From positions 615,055-679,054 of the forward strand of contig NZ_HG964936.1 of NCBI RefSeq assembly GCF_000613245.1: DNA of 64,000 nt, read 5' to 3'. Position 1 is the stretch's first letter. The number at the start of each line of letters is the position of its first letter. The notes beneath the pieces were generated by a model. That model was given only the letters and a program-made list of their open reading frames with translations. It made no database searches and was not told the origin of the DNA. Source of the stretch: Mycobacterium asiaticum DSM 44297 (lineage in GTDB: Bacteria; Actinomycetota; Actinomycetes; Mycobacteriales; Mycobacteriaceae). Below are positions 58,801 through 64,000 of this stretch, piece by piece. The translations under genes and the position numbers were made by a program.

Positions 58801-59393
58801 GGAAATCCGCGACCCTGCGCGTCCTGTGCCGGGAGATCACCCGCACCAAGACTGCCGCGCAAGCCCAGCTGTTCCTGGTCGACTACCGGCGCACCCAGAT
58901 GGGTGTCGTCGAGAACGGGCATCTGGGCGGTTATGCCATGTCGCCGGCGGCGTTGACCAGGGTGCTGCCGGACCTGATCGGTTTGCTCCGAAACCGGATG
59001 CCCACCGCTGACGTCGGTCACGCGCACCTGCGAACGAGGTCCTGGTGGACCGGTCCCGACGTCTATGTCGTCGTCGACGACTATGACCTGGTCGCCGCCT
59101 CGACCGGCAACCCGTTGCTCGCGCTGCTCGAATACCTGCCGTACGCAACAGATCTCGGGCTGCACTTGGTGGTGGCGCGACGCAGCGGAGGTGCCGCGCG
59201 TGCCTTGTACGAGCCGCTGCTCGCCGGCCTGCGCGATCTCGGTTGCATAGGCCTGATGATGAGCGGACGCGCCGAGGACGGCGTACTGCTCGCCGCCCAG
59301 CCTGTCGGGCCGTTGCCGCCCGGCCGCGGGGTGCTGATCACCCGCCCCGGTGTCGAACAGGTGGTTCAGGTCGGCTGGGCCGCGCCGGCATGA
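55872..59393 (+). CDS. eccC4: ESX-4 FtsK/SpoIIIE-type ATPase EccC4
   Basis: From GTG 55872 the protein has 1173 residues: two membrane helices near residues 21-70, then three ATPase modules with P-loops GATGSGKSE (K404), GAPRAGKST (K725) and GDNRCGKSA (K978). Walker B of the first is [11 protein letters not shown] and the DEF motif is [14 protein letters not shown]. EccC drives export of WXG100 substrates, which bind the last ATPase. Its TGA overlaps the next ATG. A 110-base divergent gap to eccD4 should carry both promoters. Confidence 0.93.
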   Translation: MIEIAAPPEVPQTEPSRLAVLLPVALSAVAMAVAAGVAVAGSPVARNPTYLLFPVMMSASAVVTAIAGRGRRRGASIDADRDEYLAYLSEMSSQVTEVAGAQYMSLIREFPEPECLWTLSADPQLWARRVSDSEGARVRVGVARQPLGTRLVAARIPSERRCDPVTVTAMQRFLELHATIEAPTVLRLRPGHAVTVDGDGRQVRGMLRAVVCRLACCYAPEDMSIVGVGVGWDWLKWLPHNRHPGLTDGLGPARMVYRSVAQARIALSAGAAPLVVVIVDVPDAEPVPGAISLVVGRHRTSIVIRHADGQQTLTCPDQLSELEATVCACRLLARAGTAPLAGGGLFLDFDNPIALWRNQRRRDRLSAPIGTAVDGQPVNLDIKEAAEQGMGPHGLCVGATGSGKSELLRTVALGMIARNSPAVLNLLLVDFKGGAAFLDFVPAPHVAAVITNLADEAPLVVRMRESLAGEISRRQRLLRAAGCASINAYEQRRADSDPLPTLFIIVDEFSELLSQHPDFADMFVAIGRLGRSLGMHLLLASQRLDEGRLRGLEAHLSYRLCLKTLSESESRTVLGTTDAYHLPNAPGAGLLRTAGGQLIRFQSALVSQPGAPARPISTEPVVPRRFTAEPVGEITEAIPVPAPSVLDVVLARVRDQGPPAHPVWLPPLSTAPTVGSLLRDGELADLSVPIGVVDRPYEQSRTALMVELSGAAGNIAVVGAPRAGKSTALRTLLTALAATHVPSRLQFYCLDFGGGGLFALDDLPHVGAVAGRSQPGLVGRIVAELESILRTRECPARDGRGMDSPDVILVVDGWAVLSQQFDGLEETITRIAAQGLSYGVHVVLSASRWAEIRPALKDQIGTRIELRLGDPADSELDRRRAREVPRDHPGRGLSPEGLHMLIALPELESVDFRRDGSAAPPVPQMPARVNHGGILAGSVAGADGRMLLGLGEPRLQPVFVDLDNGRHLLVLGDNRCGKSATLRVLCREITRTKTAAQAQLFLVDYRRTQMGVVENGHLGGYAMSPAALTRVLPDLIGLLRNRMPTADVGHAHLRTRSWWTGPDVYVVVDDYDLVAASTGNPLLALLEYLPYATDLGLHLVVARRSGGAARALYEPLLAGLRDLGCIGLMMSGRAEDGVLLAAQPVGPLPPGRGVLITRPGVEQVVQVGWAAPA

Positions 59394-60589
59394 CCCCACA
59401 CCGTGCCGTCATCGCAGCGGGACCGACCGGGGTGCACCGGTTATGTTGTGGTACAGCTGATTTCAACGATGTCGGTCTGGCCGCGCTGGAGGCGATCGAC
59501 GATCCAGTGGGGCTGCTGGGGGAGGAGCCCGTCTCGGTCGGTTCACTGTGGACGACCGCACTGCGCACGCTGGCGGACGGGCATAGCGGTGGCCCGATCG
59601 TCGTGCACCCGTCCTGGTGGCCGACTCCACGAGTTGGCGTGATCACCGCGGCCGCAGCCACCCTGACCGAGGCCACCGTGCAGCCGCGGTCGTGGCTGAC
59701 TCGCGGAGGGTCCGCGGATTCGACGGTGGTGGTGGAAGTCGCCGACCAACTGGTGGCGATCGCAGGACGCGAGGTCGTCGCGGTGTCGCGCCGGACGGAA
59801 AAACGGCTCCCCGGGAAGGTGGCAGACGCCGTCGGGATGACGACGCCATATGGTGCGGTGCTGCTGGATGCGCCCGGCGCAGTGCCGGGCGCACCGCTGC
59901 TCGCGGGGGAGATCGCCGCCGCCCTCACGGCACGCGGGCACATCGTGACGAAGATCGACGACGCCGCGCTGCACCGACGCGCCGCAGCAGCCGCGAAGAT
60001 CAGTGACCAGCTCGGCCGACCAGCGTCGGTGCGGCCGCGGCCCCGAGTGCGTGTTGCGGCCTCGGTCGCTGCCACGGGCGTCGTCACCACGCTGGTCACT
60101 GTCTCGGTGCCGGCCACCGATGCCGGGGGTCCGCCCCGATCGCCGGAGCCGCAACCGGCCCCGACGACAGTGCTGGTGGAAGGCCAGGTGGCGCTGACCG
60201 TGCCGGCGACCTGGCTGACCCAGCGGGTAATCGCCGGGCCCGGCTCGGCCCGCGTTCAGGTCACCTCGCCGGCGGACCCGGAGGTGGCGCTGCACATCAC
60301 CCAATCGCCGACACCGGGCGAGACGCTGACTGGCGCCGCCGACCGGCTCAGACGAGCCATCGACGCCGAACCTGCGGGGGTGTTCGTCGACTTCGACCCG
60401 TCCGGCCTCAGCGCCGGCAGACCCGCCGTGACCTACCGCGAAGTCCGGCCGGGTCACGACGTGCGCTGGACAGTGCTGCTGGACGGATCCGTGCGCATCA
60501 GCGTCGGATGCCAGAGCCGGCCCCGCTCCCCGGATGCCGTCCGTGACGCCTGCGAGCAGGCCGTGCGTTCGGCCCACGCGGTCCAGTGA
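59390..60589 (+). CDS. Type VII secretion-associated protein, Rv3446c family
   Basis: The 399-residue protein (ATG 59390) has an actin-like ATPase-fold look at the N-terminus ([10 protein letters not shown], residues 9-18), a helix near residues 222-243 ([19 protein letters not shown]) and a C-terminal domain after a Pro-rich linker ([34 protein letters not shown]). It corresponds to Rv3446c, a family defined only by ESX-4/ESX linkage. Role unknown. The 4-base overlap with eccC4 implies co-translation. Confidence 0.8.
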   Translation: MTPHRAVIAAGPTGVHRLCCGTADFNDVGLAALEAIDDPVGLLGEEPVSVGSLWTTALRTLADGHSGGPIVVHPSWWPTPRVGVITAAAATLTEATVQPRSWLTRGGSADSTVVVEVADQLVAIAGREVVAVSRRTEKRLPGKVADAVGMTTPYGAVLLDAPGAVPGAPLLAGEIAAALTARGHIVTKIDDAALHRRAAAAAKISDQLGRPASVRPRPRVRVAASVAATGVVTTLVTVSVPATDAGGPPRSPEPQPAPTTVLVEGQVALTVPATWLTQRVIAGPGSARVQVTSPADPEVALHITQSPTPGETLTGAADRLRRAIDAEPAGVFVDFDPSGLSAGRPAVTYREVRPGHDVRWTVLLDGSVRISVGCQSRPRSPDAVRDACEQAVRSAHAVQ

Positions 60590-60644
60590 CCTGCTAGGGA
60601 CAAATAGACGGAACCGAATCGGGTCCGTGACGGTCCAATCCGGT

Positions 60645-60953
60645 ATGAGCACCCTGAATACCGATTTCGACTTGATGCGCTCGGTCGCGGCCACTACGGA
60701 TACCCGCAACGAGGAGATCCGTGCGATGCTGCACGCCTTCATCGGCCGGATGAGCACCGTGCCCACCTCGGTGTGGGGAGGCTTGGCGGCGGCGCGGTTC
60801 AAGGACGTCCTGGACCGTTGGAACGCCGAGTCGACGCGCTTGTACCACGCCCTGCACAGCATCGCCGAGACCATCCGGTCCAATGAGGCCGCGCTGCGCG
60901 AGTCCGTGCACAGCCACGCCCAGCACATAGCCGCGGCGGCGGGCGCACTGTGA
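60645..60953 (+). CDS. esxU: ESX-4 WXG100-like protein EsxU
   Basis: A 102-residue helical hairpin protein (ATG 60645). The turn motif is [13 protein letters not shown] in place of canonical W-x-G context, between two amphipathic helices ([20 protein letters not shown] and [20 protein letters not shown]). It forms a heterodimer with EsxT for ESX-4 export. Overlaps esxT by 4 bases. Confidence 0.9.
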   Translation: MSTLNTDFDLMRSVAATTDTRNEEIRAMLHAFIGRMSTVPTSVWGGLAAARFKDVLDRWNAESTRLYHALHSIAETIRSNEAALRESVHSHAQHIAAAAGAL

Positions 60954-61255
60954 ACGAGGCTGCGCTGTCGTACAACTTCGACGCGATCGAACACTCAGTC
61001 CGCCAGGAAATCCACACCACCTCCGCACGCCTGGAAGCCGCGCTCGAGGAGCTCCGATCCGGTATCGCGCCCCTGCAACAGCTGTGGACCCGCGAGGCCG
61101 CCGCGGCCTATCAGGCCGAACAGCTCAAGTGGCATCAGGCGGCCACCGCACTCACTGAGATCCTGAACCAGCTGGGTCACGCGGTCCGTGACGGCGCCGA
61201 CGAGGTGGCCAGCGCCGATCGCCGGGCTGCCAACAGCTGGGCACGTCCGTTTTGA
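60950..61255 (+). CDS. esxT: ESX-4 WXG100-like protein EsxT
   Basis: A 101-residue protein (GTG 60950) with [20 protein letters not shown] and the turn [20 protein letters not shown], where the W-x-G Gly is replaced (W-T-R). The C-terminal export segment [10 protein letters not shown] resembles YxxxD/E signals loosely. Partner of EsxU. Its stop codon lies inside the -35 box of the rplM promoter. Confidence 0.9.
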   Translation: MNEAALSYNFDAIEHSVRQEIHTTSARLEAALEELRSGIAPLQQLWTREAAAAYQAEQLKWHQAATALTEILNQLGHAVRDGADEVASADRRAANSWARPF

Positions 61256-61281
61256 CCTGCGGGGATGCCGATCGGTAAGCT
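61252..61281 (+). promoter_or_regulatory. Promoter of rplM-rpsI
   Basis: TTGACC (61252-61257), an 18-base spacer and TAAGCT (61276-61281) form a near-consensus SigA promoter. The -35 overlaps the esxT stop codon. A leader of about 135 nt follows. No gene is seen in it. Confidence 0.6.
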
Positions 61282-61423
61282 GCTCCGTTGGCGTGCGGTA
61301 CGCCGGGGCTCGGGTCAACGTCGGTCGCCGAGAACAACCCCAGCCGCAATCGCCTGACCGGCCCCCGGCTCACCCCGGGATCCAACCCGAGCTACCCGGC
61401 TCGCAGAGAAAGAGGTAAGCGCT

Positions 61424-61867
61424 GTGCCTACATACGCGCCCAAGGCGGGTGACACCACCAGGTCGTGGTACGTCATCGACGCCACGGACGTGGTGCTTGG
61501 CCGCCTTGCCGTCGCGGCAGCCAATCTGCTGCGTGGCAAGCACAAGCCGACGTTCGCGCCCAATGTCGATGGTGGTGACTTCGTCATTGTCATCAACGCC
61601 GAAAAGGTCGCCATCAGCGGCGACAAACTGCAGAGCAAGATGGCCTACAGCCACTCGGGTTATCCCGGCGGTCTGCGCAAGCGCAGCATCGGCGAGCTGC
61701 TGGACAAGCACCCCGGCCGCGTGGTGGAGAAGGCGATCGTCGGCATGCTGCCGAAGAACAAGCTGAGCCGGCAGATCCAGAAGAAGCTTCGCGTCTACGC
61801 GGGCCCGGAGCATCCGCACACCGCTCAGCAGCCCGTTCCGTTCGAGATCAAGCAGGTGGCGCAATGA
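61424..61867 (+). CDS. rplM: 50S ribosomal protein L13
   Basis: A 147-residue L13 from GTG 61424: [29 protein letters not shown] and [33 protein letters not shown] precedes the start. It is needed early in 50S assembly. Its stop overlaps the rpsI ATG by 4 bases. Confidence 0.97.
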   Translation: MPTYAPKAGDTTRSWYVIDATDVVLGRLAVAAANLLRGKHKPTFAPNVDGGDFVIVINAEKVAISGDKLQSKMAYSHSGYPGGLRKRSIGELLDKHPGRVVEKAIVGMLPKNKLSRQIQKKLRVYAGPEHPHTAQQPVPFEIKQVAQ

Positions 61868-62328
61868 CCGAGACCGTGGAAACCACCGAGGCGACCGAGA
61901 CCGCGGCCGAGGACACGGCCGCCGCCGAATCGTTCGTGTTCGAGCGCCCCATCCAGACGGTCGGCCGCCGCAAGGAAGCCGTCGTCCGGGTTCGTCTCGT
62001 CCCGGGTACCGGCAAGTTCGACCTCAACGGCCGCAGCCTAGAGGACTACTTCCCCAACAAGGTGCACCAGCAGCTGATCAAGGCCCCGCTGGTCACCGTT
62101 GAGCGGGTGGACAACTACGACATCTACGCGCTGCTGCACGGCGGAGGCCCGTCCGGCCAGGCCGGCGCCCTGCGGCTAGGCATCGCCCGCGCGCTGATCG
62201 TCGCCTCACCGGAGGACCGCCCGGCGCTGAAGAAGGCCGGGTTCCTCACTCGCGACCCGCGCGCCACCGAGCGCAAGAAGTACGGCCTGAAGAAGGCCCG
62301 CAAGGCGCCTCAGTACAGCAAGCGCTGA
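61864..62328 (+). CDS. rpsI: 30S ribosomal protein S9
   Basis: The 154-residue protein has a variable Glu/Thr-rich N-terminus (residues 1-25) followed by the S9 core [41 protein letters not shown] and the C-terminal basic tail [15 protein letters not shown] whose last Arg contacts P-site tRNA. Co-translated with rplM. Confidence 0.97.
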   Translation: MTETVETTEATETAAEDTAAAESFVFERPIQTVGRRKEAVVRVRLVPGTGKFDLNGRSLEDYFPNKVHQQLIKAPLVTVERVDNYDIYALLHGGGPSGQAGALRLGIARALIVASPEDRPALKKAGFLTRDPRATERKKYGLKKARKAPQYSKR

Positions 62329-62345
62329 TCAGTCACTGGCAGGCT

Positions 62346-62364
62346 GCGGGCGTGTATCGCCCGC
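62346..62364 (+). terminator. Hairpin after rpsI, plus GCGGCGTGTCGC-family repeat (copy 3)
   Basis: GCGGGCG-TGTAT-CGCCCGC is a perfect 7-base stem 18 bases after rpsI. Further along, 11 bases of the dispersed motif (CGGCGTGTCGC, 62384-62394) and two GCACGCTCGC copies lie before glmM. This is likely the rpsI transcript end region. No gene is seen in 62329-62476. Confidence 0.5.
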
Positions 62365-62476
62365 GCGATATCTATGCATGTTTCGGCGTGTCGCGGGTAC
62401 TCGACGCACGCTCGCAGCCAACAGTGGTTATCTGCACGCTCGCCATGTGTGAGCCAACTGTGAGAGGTTTGTCCGC

Positions 62477-63814
62477 ATGGGTCGACTATTCGGCACCGAC
62501 GGCGTACGCGGAGTCGCCAATCGTGAGTTGACCGCCGAATTGGCGCTCGCCCTGGGCGCCGCGGCGGCGCGCCACCTGGCGGACTCGGCCGGCCCGGGCC
62601 GCCGCGTCGCCGTAATCGGCCGGGACCCGCGCGCCAGCGGGGAAATGCTGGAAGCGGCGGTGATCGCCGGCCTGACCAGCCAGGGCGTCGACGCCTTACG
62701 GGTAGGAGTGCTCCCCACTCCTGCGGTGGCCTATCTGACCAGCGCCTACGACGCCGACTTCGGTGTGATGATCTCCGCGTCGCACAACCCGATGCCCGAT
62801 AACGGCATCAAAATCTTCGGCCCGGGTGGCCACAAACTCGACGATGACACCGAAGACCGTATTGAGGACCTGGTTGCCGCTGGCCCAGGGTTGCGCCCGG
62901 TGGGCGCGGGCATCGGCCGCGTTCTGGACGCCGCCGACGCGGCCGACCGCTACTTGCGCCACGTCGGGAAGGCCAGCACCAGCCGCCTCGACGGGCTCAC
63001 CGTGGTCGTTGACTGCGCGCACGGCGCGGCGTCCGCGGCGGCCCCGGCCGCCTACCGCGCGGCGGGCGCCCGGGTCATCGCCATCAACGCCGATCCCAAC
63101 GGCCTGAACATCAACGACGGGTGTGGTTCGACGCACCTGGATTCGCTGCGGGCCGCGGTCGTCGATCATCGCGCTGACCTGGGCTTGGCCCACGACGGCG
63201 ACGCCGACCGCTGCCTGGCCGTCGACGCCAACGGCGAGCTGGTCGACGGCGACACCATCATGGTGGTGCTGGCGTTGGCCATGAAGGAGGCCGGTGAACT
63301 CGCCTCCGACACGCTGGTGGCGACCGTGATGAGCAACCTCGGGTTGCATCTGGCCATGCGCGCGGCCGGGGTGACGGTGCGCACCACCGGCGTCGGCGAC
63401 CGCTACGTCCTGGAAGAGCTGCGGGCCGGCGGCTACAGCCTCGGCGGCGAGCAGTCCGGACACATCGTGATGCCGGCGTTGGGCTCCACCGGTGACGGCA
63501 TCGTCACCGGGCTGCGGCTGATGACCCGCATGGTGCAGACCGGTGCCTCCCTGGCCGTCCTCGCGTCGGCAATGCGGTCGCTGCCGCAGGTGCTGATCAA
63601 CGTGCAGGTGGCGGACAAGGCCACCGCCGCCGCCGCGCCGTCGGTGCGCGACGCGGTCGACCGGGCCGAGGCCGAACTCGGCGACACCGGACGAATTCTG
63701 TTGCGGCCGTCGGGAACCGAGCCGATGATCCGGGTGATGGTGGAGGCCGCCGACGAGGAAGTCGCACAACGGTTGGCCGGAACCGTGGCCGAGGCGGTCA
63801 GCGCCGCCGGCTGA
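62477..63814 (+). CDS. glmM: Phosphoglucosamine mutase
   Basis: The 445-residue enzyme starts [20 protein letters not shown] and has the phosphoserine loop [15 protein letters not shown] (Ser102), the metal loop [13 protein letters not shown] and the C-terminal phosphate site [14 protein letters not shown]. It makes glucosamine-1-phosphate for UDP-GlcNAc, needed for peptidoglycan. The order rplM-rpsI-glmM is conserved in actinobacteria. Confidence 0.96.
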   Translation: MGRLFGTDGVRGVANRELTAELALALGAAAARHLADSAGPGRRVAVIGRDPRASGEMLEAAVIAGLTSQGVDALRVGVLPTPAVAYLTSAYDADFGVMISASHNPMPDNGIKIFGPGGHKLDDDTEDRIEDLVAAGPGLRPVGAGIGRVLDAADAADRYLRHVGKASTSRLDGLTVVVDCAHGAASAAAPAAYRAAGARVIAINADPNGLNINDGCGSTHLDSLRAAVVDHRADLGLAHDGDADRCLAVDANGELVDGDTIMVVLALAMKEAGELASDTLVATVMSNLGLHLAMRAAGVTVRTTGVGDRYVLEELRAGGYSLGGEQSGHIVMPALGSTGDGIVTGLRLMTRMVQTGASLAVLASAMRSLPQVLINVQVADKATAAAAPSVRDAVDRAEAELGDTGRILLRPSGTEPMIRVMVEAADEEVAQRLAGTVAEAVSAAG

Positions 63815-63835
63815 GCCGGGAATCTTGCGGGAACC

Positions 63836-63857
63836 CCGACGCCGCGGGCGGCGTCGG
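63836..63857 (+). terminator. Hairpin after glmM
   Basis: CCGACGCCG-CGGG-CGGCGTCGG is a perfect 9-base stem with a 4-base loop, 21 bases after the glmM stop and 8 bases before the next ATG. It has no U-run. It could end glmM transcripts or shape the start of the next message. Confidence 0.5.
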
Positions 63858-63864
63858 ATTAGGT

Positions 63865-64000
63865 ATGAGACTTGATAACGGGGCGGTGCGTTCGGTCGCC
63901 GGCCAGTTCAGCGCGGCGGCCGAACTGATCGACGACGCAGCGCGAATGCATCTAGGGCACTTGGCGTTTGATGGTGCCCGAGCGGGCCGGTCGTACGCGG
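63865..64000 (+). CDS. Rv3440c-like hypothetical protein, truncated by window end
   Basis: The 45 visible residues (MRLDNGAVRSVAGQFSAAAE, then LIDDAARMHLGHLAFDGARAGRSYA) match the start of a short mycobacterial protein downstream of glmM. The helical pattern with GARAGRSYA resembles ESX-linked small proteins, but function is unknown. The 3' end lies outside. Confidence 0.65.
   Translation, partial: MRLDNGAVRSVAGQFSAAAELIDDAARMHLGHLAFDGARAGRSYA

Overview
The window is chromosomal DNA from a mycobacterium, most likely a slow grower. The evidence is the high GC content and frequent GTG starts, an S10/spc-type ribosomal block whose gene order matches M. tuberculosis Rv0713-Rv0753c, a complete ESX-4 locus, mycobacterial cutinases, a PE_PGRS gene, a 19-kDa (LpqH-type) lipoprotein and F420-type luciferase-like oxidoreductases. 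The species cannot be named from the sequence alone. The two blocks found here side by side (Rv0713-Rv0753c-like, then Rv3465-Rv3440c-like) are far apart in M. tuberculosis. The junction lies near 39.3-41.9 kb and holds a PE_PGRS aspartic protease gene and an LpqH-like lipoprotein gene.

Layout. 1-0.85 kb: DUF4436 membrane protein gene with a frameshift. 0.87-5.3 kb: spc ribosomal genes rplN-rplX-rplE-rpsN-rpsH-rplF-rplR-rpsE-rpmD-rplO behind a clear promoter, with a MIRU-like coupling repeat before rpsH. 5.3-10.0 kb: LLM oxidoreductase, sppA and a pair of LCM-type methyltransferases. 10.1-25.1 kb: accessory island of redox and modifying enzymes (SDRs, Zn dehydrogenase, methyltransferases, P450, MBL hydrolase, Baeyer-Villiger-type monooxygenase, alpha/beta hydrolase, GMC oxidoreductase), each group with its own regulator (AraC, TetR, LysR, TetR). 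25.3-28.3 kb: sugar or sugar-acid catabolism (class II aldolase, 2-hydroxyacid dehydrogenase, FGGY kinase). 28.3-30.9 kb: GNAT gene and a second methyltransferase pair. 31.1-35.6 kb: secY-adk-map, then sigL-rslA-MarR behind a SigL-type promoter. 35.7-39.3 kb: valine catabolism operon mmsA-fadE9-mmsB. 39.4-45.3 kb: PE_PGRS protease, lipoprotein, and rmlC-rmlB behind two LLM paralogues. 45.5-50.2 kb: infA-rpmJ-rpsM-rpsK-rpsD-rpoA-rplQ-truA. 50.2-51.7 kb: two cutinases. 51.7-61.3 kb: ESX-4 (eccB4, mycP4, eccD4, eccC4, Rv3446c-like, esxU, esxT). 61.4-64 kb: rplM-rpsI, glmM and the start of an Rv3440c-like gene.

How the parts work together. The conserved genes supply translation (ribosomal proteins, IF-1, MAP, TruA), transcription (RpoA, SigL/RslA), secretion (SecY, SppA, ESX-4) and envelope precursors (RmlB/C rhamnose, GlmM). 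The 15-kb island is the main non-core content. Its most coherent unit is the apparent four-gene operon at 20.1-25.1 kb: monooxygenase, esterase-like hydrolase, O-methyltransferase-like protein and GMC alcohol oxidase, divergent from a TetR gene with matching operator-like repeats. Two single-base frameshifts in homopolymers (DUF4436 gene and rmlB) should be checked as sequencing errors before biological meaning is attached to them.
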